64,000 bases of DNA from Prochlorococcus sp. AG-409-P03 (GCA_003215295.1 QCKN01000005.1:1-64000); one strand, 5' to 3'; shown: positions 17,370 through 26,449, counted from the stretch's first letter. The notes: a model not told the origin generated them from the letters alone. Made by a program: numbers and translations.

Positions 17370-18128
17370 ATGATTATTTATTTTCTTAGTAAGCTATTGC
17401 CCATATTTTTTCTCCCATTGGGATTAAGTTGTGTTTTCTTATTATTCAAGTTAATTAATCGTTTTAGATGGTCAATTTTTGCAGCACTTTCTATGCTTTG
17501 GATTTTTAGTATGGGAATAGTTTCAAATTTCCTTACAGTTAAGTTGCAATATCCATGGATTCGAACTGCAGCTCATTCAGCCTTAAATGCAGATGCAATT
17601 GTTGTACTTAGTGGAGGGGGTATTTTTCTTAGAGGTGAGGATAAGGTCGTCGAGTGGAATGACCCTGACAGATTTCTAGCGGGAATAGATCTTTATCGTG
17701 CTGGCAAAGCTCAAAAATTGTTCTTTACGGGAGAAGGTGACTCTTCTAAGGGGTTAACTTCAGGCCAAATCTATATAAGAGAAGCTCTTAAACTTGGTAT
17801 TCCAAAAGAGGCCATGCAAACGACCTCCACTGTTCGAAATACAAGGGATGAGGCTTTGAGAATAAAAGAAATTTTAAGTACTGATGAACCTTCTCGAAAA
17901 AGCAAGGTTTTACTTGTTACCAGTGCATTCCACATGAGCCGGGCAAAGCGAACATTTGAAAGACAGGGAATATCAGTTATTCCGTTTCCAGTGGATTTTA
18001 AGGTTAGAAATCATTATCCAGGCTTCTCAAGAAATCTTCTTATGTATGTTCCGAAGGCAGAGAATCTTTCAATGAGTTCACTGGCTCTGCGAGAGTTTTT
18101 AGGAAGATTAGTTTATAGGGCTTGGTAG
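17370..18128 (+). CDS. DUF218 (YdcF/ElyC/SanA-like) membrane protein
   Basis: A 252-residue protein with two N-terminal membrane spans (about residues 4-27 and 32-52 of this start) followed by a DUF218 domain: ADAIVVLSGGGIFL, FLAGIDLYRAGKAQKLFFTG, NTRDEALRIKEIL and VLLVTSAFHMSRAKRTFERQ. ElyC and SanA relatives act in cell-envelope (peptidoglycan, undecaprenyl carrier) homeostasis, but no reaction is established for this branch. ATG 17370 was preferred to an in-frame TTG at 17331, which would add a polar tail before the first span. An 18-bp perfect hairpin follows the stop. Confidence 0.85.
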   Translation: MIIYFLSKLLPIFFLPLGLSCVFLLFKLINRFRWSIFAALSMLWIFSMGIVSNFLTVKLQYPWIRTAAHSALNADAIVVLSGGGIFLRGEDKVVEWNDPDRFLAGIDLYRAGKAQKLFFTGEGDSSKGLTSGQIYIREALKLGIPKEAMQTTSTVRNTRDEALRIKEILSTDEPSRKSKVLLVTSAFHMSRAKRTFERQGISVIPFPVDFKVRNHYPGFSRNLLMYVPKAENLSMSSLALREFLGRLVYRAW

Positions 18129-18136
18129 AGACTCGA

Positions 18137-18185
18137 ATCAAACTTCTTTCATCGATTCTCGTTGAACCGATGAAAGAAGTTTGAT
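18137..18185. terminator. Perfect 18-bp inverted repeat after the DUF218 gene
   Basis: Arms at 18137-18154 (ATCAAACTTCTTTCATCG) and 18168-18185 are exact reverse complements, with a 13-nt loop. The hairpin starts 9 nt after the DUF218 stop and lies between that gene and the opposing tRNA-Arg, so it is placed to end both transcripts. It lacks a strong T-run on either side, which is atypical for a Rho-independent terminator; an RNA-stabilising element or operator remains possible. Confidence 0.6.
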
Positions 18186-18252
18186 GAACTGTCCTTGTTT
18201 TTGCTTGTGATCTTCTCAGGATACTTTTCCAGGAGAAGAGTTTATTGGATTA

Positions 18253-18326
18253 CGCTCCCTGCAGGATTCGAACCTGCGACAAGCTGCTTAGAAGGCAGCT
18301 GCTCTATCCAGCTGAGCTAAGGGAGC
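18253..18326 (-). tRNA. tRNA-Arg(TCT)
   Basis: A 74-nt cloverleaf read on the minus strand. Acceptor arms GCTCCCT and AGGGAGC pair perfectly, with G as discriminator. The anticodon arm GCTGC-CTTCTAA-GCAGC gives anticodon TCT, and the T arm contains GGTTCGAATCC. No encoded CCA. It lies between the DUF218 hairpin and the divergent HTH gene. Confidence 0.96.
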
Positions 18327-18391
18327 AGATAGCAATTGAAGGTAACTGTGAGGTTGAACGCCTATGGTTAGATGCTGAGGAATTGCATCAG

Positions 18392-19189
18392 ATGGCGGTT
18401 AACAGGCTTACAGCCAGTCAAAAAGAAGAGATCTTGGAGGGTTACCGTTCAGGCGGATCCACAACAACTCTCGCTAAGAGGTTTAGTTGCAGTCCGAACA
18501 CTATAAGCAGGACTGTAAAAACCTTATTGTCTCAACAAGAATATAACGCGTTGAAAGCTGCTCGTTCAAAAGGTGATACGTCTTGTTCTAAGCAAAGTGG
18601 GCAGGTAGCACCCCTAATAAAAGGTCAAGAATCTCAGTCAGAGCAAGCTTCCGAAAATGAATCGAAAGATCTTCAGGACGATTTGATAGCAGCCCCTTCA
18701 GGAACGCTTGTTGTAGATGATGCAGAGGATTTCGCTGAAAATCTATCTGAGAATAGTAAAGATGAAAGTCCCTATGATTCTCTGGCTGGGAAGGAACCTT
18801 CATCTAGTGCTTTTCAAGAAGTTGTTCCTTTAACTACTGCGTTTGACTTTGACAAACCCAAGAAAGTTACATGTGAGAGGCTTGCCTCAGGAGTCTTGCC
18901 AAGTAGTGTTTATATGTTGGTAGATAAAACTGTTGAACTTGAGAGTCGCCCTTTGAGTGATTTTCCGGAATTAGGCGAGCTCTCAGAAAGAGATAAGGGA
19001 CTTCAGGCGCTGTGCTTGTTTTCTAATCAACGAGCTGCCAAGAGGAATTGTGGCAGAAGCCAACGAGTTATAAAAGTTCCAGACACTAGTGTTTTTGGAA
19101 TCTCAACACGTTTTTTGTTGGCTAGAGGCATTACTAGGTTGGTACTGGATAGAACATTGATATCATTAGATATCCCCGAAACTAAGTGA
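18392..19189 (+). CDS. Helix-turn-helix protein with long acidic linker
   Basis: A 265-residue protein. Residues about 4-45 form an HTH of the Hin/transposase-OrfA kind: LTASQKEEILEGYRSGGSTT, then TLAKRFSCSPNTISRTVKTL. A long Ser/Glu/Asp-rich, probably disordered stretch (about 60-165) follows, then a conserved-looking C-terminal region with LPSSVYMLVDKTVELESRPL and RAAKRNCGRSQRVIKVPDTS. I favour a DNA-binding regulator peculiar to cyanobacteria. ATG 18392 was chosen because the longer frame from 18245 runs through the antisense of tRNA-Arg. There is no orfB or terminal repeat to suggest an insertion sequence. Confidence 0.72.
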   Translation: MAVNRLTASQKEEILEGYRSGGSTTTLAKRFSCSPNTISRTVKTLLSQQEYNALKAARSKGDTSCSKQSGQVAPLIKGQESQSEQASENESKDLQDDLIAAPSGTLVVDDAEDFAENLSENSKDESPYDSLAGKEPSSSAFQEVVPLTTAFDFDKPKKVTCERLASGVLPSSVYMLVDKTVELESRPLSDFPELGELSERDKGLQALCLFSNQRAAKRNCGRSQRVIKVPDTSVFGISTRFLLARGITRLVLDRTLISLDIPETK

Positions 19190-19210
19190 TTTCAGGCTAC
19201 CTCTAAGAGG

Positions 19211-19438
19211 TTATCGTCGTGATTTAGGCAACGTTAATGCAATAGTTGTACCTCCACTAACAACGCCTAATACGATAGAAATACCTATTAAGAACCCACT
19301 TGGAAGTGGGGCTGTTGAGGCTGCTCCTATCTTTAGTGAGTGGCGGGAATTAAGATTCTGAGCTCCAAGACATAGCATCAGAAGTAGTAATATGCTGCTT
19401 GTCATGCTGATGAGAAATACTTGTAGCCTTTGTGTCAT
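19211..19438 (-). CDS. Small two-span membrane protein (LapA-like)
   Basis: A 75-residue protein with two membrane spans, VFLISMTSSILLLLMLCLGA near residues 7-26 and GFLIGISIVLGVVSGGTTIA near 48-67, separated by a short polar loop, and a basic tail (KSRR). This is the layout of the small LapA-domain membrane proteins; the match is by architecture only. It lies 53 nt downstream of rsmI on the same strand, so it may be carried on that transcript. Confidence 0.72.
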   Translation of the reverse strand: MTQRLQVFLISMTSSILLLLMLCLGAQNLNSRHSLKIGAASTAPLPSGFLIGISIVLGVVSGGTTIALTLPKSRR

Positions 19439-19491
19439 GATTAGGGAGTTAGCAATGAAAAGATTTTCCGTATTTTGGATGTTAGAAGTGA

Positions 19492-20385
19492 TTAATTTCT
19501 ATCCTTGCCGGGTTTGTGGAGCAGGCTATAAAGAAATCTTTTGGAATTTCCTGAGCTCCTAGCTAATTCGCGAGCAGCTTCATTTGCACTGGCACCATTT
19601 TCAATAAGCTTCTGCATCTCTAATAGCAAATCTTTTTCGTTGCTAACAACTTTTGATTTGCAAGTGGCTCCTCCTAGCACAATTGTGCATTCTCCTTTGG
19701 GGTGGTTGTTAATGAAATATTGAAGGGCTTCTTTAATTGTTGACCCAACTTGTTGTTCATAACGCTTAGTTAGCTCTCGAGCTACTTGTAGAGGCCTCTC
19801 TTCTCCACATACTTGCGCTAATTCTTCAAGTAATAGAACAAGCCTTCTTGGTGACTCGTAAATCACAGTTGTTCGAGTCTCCTTTGCAATTTTATCTAGA
19901 AGGACTTTTCGATCGGTTTTCTTTGTAGGGAGGAAGCCTTCGAAGCAGAATCTATTGCAAGGTAGTCCACTACTAACTAGAGCTGTAGTAGCAGCACATG
20001 GGCCTGGAATACAGATAACATCAAGGCCTGCGTGGCGAGCGCATGCCACAAGTTGCTCCCCTGGATCGCTTATGCCTGGTAGTCCAGCATCACTTATTAA
20101 TGCCAGACTTTTCCCTTCTTTTAATAGGCTAAGGAGTTGAGGGATTCTTCTTTGAGTGTTGTGCTTGTAAAAGCTAAAAAGAGGGGCTGTTGACCCTAAA
20201 GATTTAAGGAGTTTGCCACTATGGCGTGTATCTTCACATGCAATAGCAGAAACGTTTTTGAGGATGGATTCTGCTCTTATGGAAAGGTCTCCTCGATTTC
20301 CAATTGGTGTGCCAACAATGTAAAGCACTCCTGGTGCTGGCTCTGCACGTTCACTACAAATTTCCTTGCGATTAAAATCATTCAT
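19492..20385 (-). CDS. rsmI: 16S rRNA (cytidine1402-2'-O)-methyltransferase
   Basis: RsmI 2'-O-methylates C1402 in the decoding centre of 16S rRNA. Start chosen at ATG 20385 (MNDFNRKE), giving 297 residues; the longer frame to 20472 lies wholly inside the divergent cysQ-like gene. The tetrapyrrole-methylase fold begins GVLYIVGTPIGNRGDLSIRA, then EDTRHSGKLL, FYKHN, ALISDAGLPGISDPGEQLV, the SAM loop IPGPCAATTALVSSGLP and FEGFLPTKKTDRK; YESPRRLVLLLEEL follows. Its ATG shares the same CATG with the start of the gene on the opposite strand. Confidence 0.94.
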   Translation of the reverse strand: MNDFNRKEICSERAEPAPGVLYIVGTPIGNRGDLSIRAESILKNVSAIACEDTRHSGKLLKSLGSTAPLFSFYKHNTQRRIPQLLSLLKEGKSLALISDAGLPGISDPGEQLVACARHAGLDVICIPGPCAATTALVSSGLPCNRFCFEGFLPTKKTDRKVLLDKIAKETRTTVIYESPRRLVLLLEELAQVCGEERPLQVARELTKRYEQQVGSTIKEALQYFINNHPKGECTIVLGGATCKSKVVSNEKDLLLEMQKLIENGASANEAARELARSSGNSKRFLYSLLHKPGKDRN

Positions 20386-21298
20386 GACTAGTCCAATTTC
20401 TCTTCCTAAGGACGTTCTGTTAGAGGACTTGCTAGACCTTCTTAGGCACCTTAGTTGGGGTGCTGCTGACATCCTGATGGCTTATGCAAGAAGCGAGAAG
20501 CCCCCATATGGATTCAGAAGTGCTTTGACTGTTACTACTGGATGTGATGGCCCAGTTTCTATGGCTGATCTTGCCGTGAATTCTTGGTTGCTTGATGGAT
20601 TAACTTCGAGATTTTCTAATGTTGATTGGGCTTTGTTAAGTGAAGAGACTGCTAAGGAGCAGTTAACCGAAGGGGTTCCACTTAGCTCTGAATGGCTATG
20701 GATTTTGGATCCACTTGATGGAACCAAGGATTTTCTATCAGGTACTGGTGAGTATGCCGTTCATTTGGCTCTAGTTAGAGAGCATCAACCTGTCTTAGGG
20801 GTTGTTTTAATTCCTGAGAAAGAAGAGCTTTGGTTTGGTTTAGTTGGTCATAGTGCATGGTGTGAGAATCGTTCTGGGAGCAAGACTCAGGTGGCGTTTA
20901 GTAGCAGAACACTATTAAAGGAAATGATTCTTGTTGCAAGTAGGAATCATCGTGATAGAAGATTAGAAGAACTTCTTGGTAGTTTGTGTCTTGGAGCTTC
21001 CAAAGCAGTTGGGAGCGTCGGGTGCAAAGTTGCAACTATTTTGCGAGGAGAAAGTGATTTATATCTTTCCCTATCTGGGAAAAGTGCTCCTAAGGATTGG
21101 GATATGGCTGCGCCTGAAGCTGTTTTGATAGCCGCTGGTGGCAGGTTTACACATTCAGATGGCAGCCCCCTGAGATACAACACAGGAGATATTTGCCAAA
21201 GAGGTTGTTTGGTCGCAAGTCACGGACATACGCATAGTGAAATTTGCCACAGGATCAACGATCAGCTGCAATTGATTAACGCAAATTTTCCTTTGTAG
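20384..21298 (+). CDS. cysQ: CysQ-like 3'(2'),5'-bisphosphate nucleotidase / inositol monophosphatase-family phosphatase
   Basis: Members convert adenosine 3',5'-bisphosphate (from sulfate assimilation) to AMP. The 304-residue product (start ATG 20384, MTSPISLPKD) has the family's metal motifs: SVMADLAVN-like MADLAVNSWLLDGL, LLSEET for the Glu ligand, the central WILDPLDGTKDFLSGTGEYA (DPxDGT) and KDWDMAAPEAVLIAAGG near the end. A role on inositol phosphates or fructose bisphosphate cannot be excluded. It is divergent from rsmI, the two start codons overlapping by 2 nt in one CATG; the 3' end converges on pnp. Confidence 0.9.
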   Translation: MTSPISLPKDVLLEDLLDLLRHLSWGAADILMAYARSEKPPYGFRSALTVTTGCDGPVSMADLAVNSWLLDGLTSRFSNVDWALLSEETAKEQLTEGVPLSSEWLWILDPLDGTKDFLSGTGEYAVHLALVREHQPVLGVVLIPEKEELWFGLVGHSAWCENRSGSKTQVAFSSRTLLKEMILVASRNHRDRRLEELLGSLCLGASKAVGSVGCKVATILRGESDLYLSLSGKSAPKDWDMAAPEAVLIAAGGRFTHSDGSPLRYNTGDICQRGCLVASHGHTHSEICHRINDQLQLINANFPL

Positions 21299-21334
21299 TT
21301 CTAGTTCTGAGCGGGAACTGATTTAATTAATAAC

Positions 21335-23503
21335 TCAGGTTAGAGGGGCTACAGGGGTGGGAGTAGGTTCATGCTGTCGACCATCGTCACCCAACTGAGG
21401 AACTCCTCTTAAGGTCAGGTTAATTCGACCGCGGTTGTCTATTTCTCTCACTCTTACAGTTACCTCATCTCCAACCTTCACGACATCTTCAACTTTTTCA
21501 ACTCTTGCTTCCGAAAGTTGAGATATGTGGATCATGCCTTCTTTCCCAGGAAGAATTTCAACGAAAGCACCGATTGGAATGATTCTGGTTATCGATCCAG
21601 TGAACACTTCACCCTCATGTACTTTTCGAGTTAGTCCTTCGATTATCCGTTGGGCTTCTTCAGCTGCTGCGCCGTCGTGAGAGGCGATAGTGACTATTCC
21701 TCCATCTTCGATGTCGATTTTGGTATTTGTTCTTTCGGTTATACCTTTTATTGTGCGGCCGCCTGGTCCAATGACTGTTCCAATTAGCTCTGGATCTATT
21801 CGGAAGCTAAGGAGGCGAGGCGCGTGTGGAGAAAGACTGTCTCTTGGACTATCAATAGCCTCTAACATCTTCTCGAGAATATGAATTCTTGCTGGTCTGG
21901 CTTGATTGATTGCCTCAGTAACTGTTGCAACTGATAGGCCTGTTATTTTCATATCCATTTGTAGGGCTGTAATACCTTTTTCGGTACCAGCAACTTTGAA
22001 ATCCATATCTCCGAGAAAGTCTTCTATTCCTTGAATGTCCGTAAGGATTCGGACTTCTTTCCCTTCTTTAATAAGTCCCATGGCAGCTCCACTTACAGGG
22101 GCTTTTAGAGGTACACCTGCATCCATAAGAGCCAATGTGCTTCCACAGACTGAACCCATTGATGTTGATCCGTTTGAGCTCAGAATTTCACTAACCACCC
22201 TAAGTACATAAGGGAAAGTATCTTTTGCTGGTAAAACGGGAATTATGGCTCGTTCAGCTAAGGCTCCATGGCCAATCTCGCGGCGTCCAGGCGATCTCAT
22301 TGGCCTGGTTTCACCAACGGAGAATGGTGGAAAATTGTAGTGATGAATGTAGGTTTTCTCGGTATTTGGATTTAAGTCGTCCATTTCTTGAGCGTCACTT
22401 GGTGTGCCAAGTGTTGCTGTAGAAAGAACCTGAGTCAGACCTCTTTGGAAGAGCCCTGAACCATGAACCCGCTTTGGAAGAATTCCCGCAGCAGCATCGA
22501 TTTTTCTTACTTCATCAAGCTTGCGTCCATCTACACGTTTTCCATCTTTTATAATTTGTTCTCGCATTAACTTCTTAGTTAATGATTTAAAGCTATTCCC
22601 TAGTAATTTGCTATTTGTTGAGAGGGCTTTTTTTACTGCATTGTCATCTTTAAGAGCGTCTATTGCTTCTGAAAGTTCAGATTTAATTTCAGCAAGCTTG
22701 TTATCTCGCTCTTCTTTTGTTTGTTCAAAATGTTTTAGTACTTCTCCAATGGCTTTGCTGCAATTTTTCTCGATGTAAGCAGGAAGAGTTTTATCTTCAG
22801 GTGGCTCTTCTGGTTTGACTTGTTTAATCCCTGCTTCTTTAATGATTTCTTCTTGGGCTTTGATTAATTCTGTAACGGCTTCATAGCCAAAATCTATGGC
22901 TTCTATGACGTCTTGTTCTGTTAGTTGGTTTGCGCCCGCTTCTACCATCACGACTCCATCAGGAGTACCTGCGACAACTAAGTCAAGATCTCCTCTCTCA
23001 ATTTCTCTATAGCTTGGATTGAGGACAAAATCATCACCAAGAAGTCCAACTCGAACAGCGGCCATTGGGCCACTAAAAGGTATTCCAGCTAGCAAAGTTG
23101 ACATTGATGCGCCAGTTACGGCAAGTACATCAGCTGGAACTCTTTCATCAAGTGATAGACATGTTGCCACTATTTGAATGTCATCTCTCATCCATGCAGG
23201 GAAGAGGGGCCTCATTGGACGATCTATGAGGCGTGAAATTAGCGTTGCTCTTTCTGGAGGGCGACCTTCTCGCCTCATGAAGCTGCCTGGAATACGACCT
23301 GCGGCATAAAGCCTTTCTTCGTAATCGCAAACGAGTGGAAGGAAGTCAATCCCTTCTCGTCCTGTTGCTTGGGTCGCTGTAACAAGGACTGCGGTATCCC
23401 CGCACTCCACCATTACGGATCCTCCGGCCTGGGGCGCGAATCTCCCTGTTGTCAACCTTATCTCCCGACCATCAAAGGAGATCGTCTTTGTCTGACCTTG
23501 CAC
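21335..23503 (-). CDS. pnp: Polyribonucleotide nucleotidyltransferase
   Basis: PNPase degrades RNA 3' to 5' phosphorolytically and can add heteropolymeric tails, an important role in cyanobacteria. The 722-residue product has two RNase PH domains (roughly 1-140 and 315-545, with [20 protein letters not shown] and a second domain opening [19 protein letters not shown]), an all-alpha linker between them, a KH domain ([20 protein letters not shown]) and an S1 domain ([20 protein letters not shown], then [10 protein letters not shown]). The order and length are standard. It is the last gene of the long minus-strand block and lies 158 nt after rpsN. Confidence 0.97.
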   Translation of the reverse strand: MQGQTKTISFDGREIRLTTGRFAPQAGGSVMVECGDTAVLVTATQATGREGIDFLPLVCDYEERLYAAGRIPGSFMRREGRPPERATLISRLIDRPMRPLFPAWMRDDIQIVATCLSLDERVPADVLAVTGASMSTLLAGIPFSGPMAAVRVGLLGDDFVLNPSYREIERGDLDLVVAGTPDGVVMVEAGANQLTEQDVIEAIDFGYEAVTELIKAQEEIIKEAGIKQVKPEEPPEDKTLPAYIEKNCSKAIGEVLKHFEQTKEERDNKLAEIKSELSEAIDALKDDNAVKKALSTNSKLLGNSFKSLTKKLMREQIIKDGKRVDGRKLDEVRKIDAAAGILPKRVHGSGLFQRGLTQVLSTATLGTPSDAQEMDDLNPNTEKTYIHHYNFPPFSVGETRPMRSPGRREIGHGALAERAIIPVLPAKDTFPYVLRVVSEILSSNGSTSMGSVCGSTLALMDAGVPLKAPVSGAAMGLIKEGKEVRILTDIQGIEDFLGDMDFKVAGTEKGITALQMDMKITGLSVATVTEAINQARPARIHILEKMLEAIDSPRDSLSPHAPRLLSFRIDPELIGTVIGPGGRTIKGITERTNTKIDIEDGGIVTIASHDGAAAEEAQRIIEGLTRKVHEGEVFTGSITRIIPIGAFVEILPGKEGMIHISQLSEARVEKVEDVVKVGDEVTVRVREIDNRGRINLTLRGVPQLGDDGRQHEPTPTPVAPLT

Positions 23504-23661
23504 GTGCTCTTATGTCCTTTTGTCTATCGATATTGTTGCACTTTATAGGCACCCTTTAAAGAGAAAATTTGATTTGACGACGTTTGAGCAATATGTATAC
23601 AAAATTTTTTCAGCAATTTATCTGTATTTTTGAGGGTTTTGCCAAATATTCCTTTAGGAAG

Positions 23662-23964
23662 TTACCAGCTTGATTTAACTACACCAGGTAATTCACCTTT
23701 ATGTGCTCTTTCTCGCAGCTGGTTTCTGCAAAGGCCAAAGTCGCGATAGACACCTCTTGGTTTACCAGTTGCCCAGCAACGATTCCTAATCCTGTTGGGG
23801 GCACTATTCCGTGGTAGGGCTTGGATTTTTCTGTGTATTTCTAGGCGCTCCATAGGGTCTTTGGCTGACCGGAACGCTTTTATTAGCGCAGTTCGCTTTG
23901 TAGAGAACCTCTCAACTAGCTTTTTGCGCTTCACATCTCGCGCGATCATTGATTTTTTGGCCAT
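23662..23964 (-). CDS. rpsN: 30S ribosomal protein S14, zinc-free form
   Basis: S14 binds 16S rRNA in the head of the small subunit. The 100-residue protein is the long form without the two CxxC motifs of the short, zinc-binding S14: the C-terminal part reads [20 protein letters not shown], then [20 protein letters not shown]. It is not in a spc-type ribosomal operon but alone between rseP and pnp. Two palindromes 47-73 nt upstream of the ATG suggest its own regulated promoter. Confidence 0.97.
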   Translation of the reverse strand: MAKKSMIARDVKRKKLVERFSTKRTALIKAFRSAKDPMERLEIHRKIQALPRNSAPNRIRNRCWATGKPRGVYRDFGLCRNQLRERAHKGELPGVVKSSW

Positions 23965-24010
23965 GCAGTGGCGTTACTGAGTAAGAATCTTGGTTGAATC
24001 TTAACTGTTG

Positions 24011-24037
24011 GTGTATACACGTCCTGTCATGTGACAG
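24011..24037. promoter_or_regulatory. Paired palindromes upstream of rpsN
   Basis: GTGTATACAC (24011-24020) is a perfect 10-bp palindrome and CTGTCATGTGACAG (24024-24037) is a 14-bp palindrome with 6-bp arms; only 3 nt separate them. They sit in the 105-nt gap between rseP and rpsN, 47-73 nt before the rpsN ATG. The arrangement looks like an operator pair or RNA hairpins in the leader; I recognise no specific regulator motif. Confidence 0.45.
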
Positions 24038-24069
24038 ATCAATTGGCTGAAAGGGCTTCCTTTGCAGGA

Positions 24070-25152
24070 TTAATGACTTATCAGTTGATGAACAAAGCTC
24101 AACTGACTTGTGTCTCGAATAATTAGGACAATGCTTAGCCCTACTAGGAGGAGAAAACCGGATTGCATGAATGCAAGTTGAATCCGTTCAGGGATGGGTT
24201 TCCCTCGAAAACCTTCAATTAGTAGTAGTAATAATTGCCCGCCATCTAGTAGTGGTAAGGGTAGTGAGTTAAGAACAGCAAGGTTTATTGAAACTAATGC
24301 TGCAAATAGAACTAAGCCAGAACCTCCTTTTTCTGAGAGCTGGGCTCCAATTTCTACAATCTTTACAGGTCCACTTAGCTGTTTTGCCGTGCTTCCAAAA
24401 TCAGTGATCAGACCTTGATATCCCTTGATTGTTCTGTTTAGCAGCTCAAAAAATTGTTTGCCTGAGTATTGCAAGACCTCAAGAACACCTTTGGCTGGGT
24501 GGAGTGCATCAATGACATTTGGCTGTAATTGAGCCCCTATTTTCCCAATTCCAAGATCATCTGAGGGGGTGAGGTTAATGATGTTTTCTTCATGTCCTCG
24601 AATCACTCCAATTTTTACATTTTCTCCAGGTGAGGATTGAATACTATCTACAAAGGTTTGAACTCCTTTTTGGCCACTACTCAAGGATTCCCCATCAATA
24701 CTAAGAATTTGATCCCCTGCTTTAAGACCAGCTTGGTCTGCAATTTCTGATTGTTGGACAGCTAAAACTAGAACTCCTGGTTCTGGTGGGTTTGGAATTC
24801 CTGCAAGCGTTGCCTGACCTAATAGTACAAACCAAGCAAGAAAGAGATTCGCTAGAACTCCTGCTGAAATTACAAGTACCCTTTGCTGAATTGGCCTATT
24901 ACGAAGCAAATCAGGATCATTACGCGGGATTTCACTTTCTTTGTCGTCATCTGGGAATGAAACAAAGCCACCAAGGGGCAATGCCCTGAGGGAATAAGTG
25001 ACTCCTCGAAATTGTTTTTTGAATAGAGGTGGGCCAAAGCCAATAGAGAACCCGTTAACCCTGATTCCTTGTAAGACTGCGGCAAGGAAGTGCCCACTTT
25101 CGTGTACAAATATCAGGAGTCCTAGAACCGCTAAAGATGACAGGACGTTCAT
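24070..25152 (-). CDS. rseP: Site-2 protease family intramembrane metalloprotease (RseP-like)
   Basis: A membrane-embedded zinc protease that cuts substrates within the bilayer, classically anti-sigma factors. The 360-residue product has the HExxH site in its first span (LGLLIFVHESGHFLAAVLQG, His17-His21), FGPPLFKKQFRGVTYSLRAL, PLGGFVSF, a PDZ domain (about 125-205, AGLKAGDQILSIDGESLSSG) and the second metal motif NSLPLPLLDGGQLLLLLIEG near 303-322. Length and order match bacterial RseP. It follows serS by 19 nt and the substrate here is unknown. Confidence 0.94.
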   Translation of the reverse strand: MNVLSSLAVLGLLIFVHESGHFLAAVLQGIRVNGFSIGFGPPLFKKQFRGVTYSLRALPLGGFVSFPDDDKESEIPRNDPDLLRNRPIQQRVLVISAGVLANLFLAWFVLLGQATLAGIPNPPEPGVLVLAVQQSEIADQAGLKAGDQILSIDGESLSSGQKGVQTFVDSIQSSPGENVKIGVIRGHEENIINLTPSDDLGIGKIGAQLQPNVIDALHPAKGVLEVLQYSGKQFFELLNRTIKGYQGLITDFGSTAKQLSGPVKIVEIGAQLSEKGGSGLVLFAALVSINLAVLNSLPLPLLDGGQLLLLLIEGFRGKPIPERIQLAFMQSGFLLLVGLSIVLIIRDTSQLSFVHQLISH

Positions 25153-25171
25153 TAGGACGGAATTTGTTGGT

Positions 25172-26449
25172 TCATTCTGGACTTAATTGAGTGTCTCCAA
25201 AGTAAGGGATTAAGCATTGTGGTAGCGATACGCTCCCATCGGATTGCTGTCCATTTTCGAGAATTGCTGCCATTGTCCTCCCAACAGCTAACCCGCTGCC
25301 ATTGAGTGTGTGTAGAAGTTGAGTAGCTTTTTCTTGTTTTGTTCTTATTGAGGATCGTCTTGCCTGAAAAGCTTCACAGTTGCTGCAACTTGAGATTTCC
25401 CTGAAGGCCTTTGCACCTGGTAACCAAACTTCTAAGTCAAATGTTCTGCATGCAGAAAAGCCAAGATCACCTGCACAAAGTTCAATTACTCGATATGGGA
25501 GTTCAAGTTCTTGCAATACGGCTTCTGCGTCTTTAGTTATTTCTAAATGTGCAGCCTTAGATTCTTCAGGGTGGACAAACCAATAAAGCTCAACTTTGTT
25601 GAATTGATGAAGCCTTATAAGCCCTCTTGTATCTCTTCCATAGCTTCCTGCCTCTCTCCGAAAGCAGGGGCTATACGCTACATATTTAAGAGGGAGATCT
25701 TTCATAGGAATGATCTCTTCACGATGGAGAGAGGTAACAGGAACCTCAGCGGTGGGAGTTAGCCATAAATCATCGTCGGCACAACGAAAGCTTTCTTCTG
25801 CGAACTTGGGCAGCTGTCCCGAGCCTGTCAGGCTGGCACTGTTGACTAATACAGGAGGAAGAACTTCTTTATATCCCTTGGAGCTGTGAAGATCCAACAT
25901 GAAGTTGATTAGAGCTCTTTCTAGCCGAGCACCTTGATTGATCAAGGTAACAAAGCGACTTTGAGCGATTTTTGCAGACCTTTCTGTCTCGAATAGATCT
26001 AGTCGTTCTGCAATCTCCCAATGATTTTGAAGATCCTTTCCGCGCTTTGGTATGCCCCAACGGCGGATTTCTTTATTGTCTTTTTCATCTTTACCATCCG
26101 GGCATTCTATTGAAGGAAGATTCGGCAATTTCAGAAGCTCTTCTTTCAAAGTTTTTGAAATTGCTTTTTCTTTTTCTTCTATGAGGGAAACTTTTTGCTT
26201 GACTTCGTTTCCAAGTAGGCGGAGGTCAGCTATCTCTTTTGAGCTTGGGGTCGCTCCATTTTTCAGTCTCTGACCAACTTCTTTCCCGATGTTATTGCCT
26301 TTAGCTTGGAGGTTAGATCTTTCAACTTCTAGATCTTTTTGGTGGGATGAAATTTTCTGAAGAGTGGATAAATCGACATTAAGACCTCTTCTGGCGAGTG
26401 AATCTGCTACCAGAGAGGGGTTTTCACGTATCAGACGCTGGTCAAGCAA
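25172..26449 (-). CDS. serS: Seryl-tRNA synthetase
   Basis: SerS charges tRNA-Ser. The 425-residue class II enzyme starts at TTG 26449 (LDQRLIRENPSLVADSLARR); no ATG or GTG is available in frame upstream. The N-terminal antiparallel coiled coil spans about residues 30-105. The catalytic core shows TAEVPVTSLHREE, motif 2 YSPCFRREAGSYGRDTRGLI and motif 3 SGLAVGRTMAAILENGQQSD, and ends SVSLPQCLIPYFG. All core residues are present. rseP follows by 19 nt. Confidence 0.97.
   Translation of the reverse strand: MLDQRLIRENPSLVADSLARRGLNVDLSTLQKISSHQKDLEVERSNLQAKGNNIGKEVGQRLKNGATPSSKEIADLRLLGNEVKQKVSLIEEKEKAISKTLKEELLKLPNLPSIECPDGKDEKDNKEIRRWGIPKRGKDLQNHWEIAERLDLFETERSAKIAQSRFVTLINQGARLERALINFMLDLHSSKGYKEVLPPVLVNSASLTGSGQLPKFAEESFRCADDDLWLTPTAEVPVTSLHREEIIPMKDLPLKYVAYSPCFRREAGSYGRDTRGLIRLHQFNKVELYWFVHPEESKAAHLEITKDAEAVLQELELPYRVIELCAGDLGFSACRTFDLEVWLPGAKAFREISSCSNCEAFQARRSSIRTKQEKATQLLHTLNGSGLAVGRTMAAILENGQQSDGSVSLPQCLIPYFGDTQLSPE

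Noticed and set aside
18245..18391. N-terminal extension of the HTH gene
   Set aside because: It is the plus-strand translation opposite tRNA-Arg (PCRIRTCDKLLRRQL pattern), a familiar artefact; ATG 18392 gives a coherent HTH start.
18392..18520. HTH gene as insertion sequence orfA
   Set aside because: No orfB, no DDE domain, no terminal inverted repeats or target duplication are visible, so the gene is treated as a host regulator.
21303..21319. Hairpin AGTTC...GAACT between cysQ and pnp
   Set aside because: Only a 5-bp stem without a T-run; too weak to call as a terminator.
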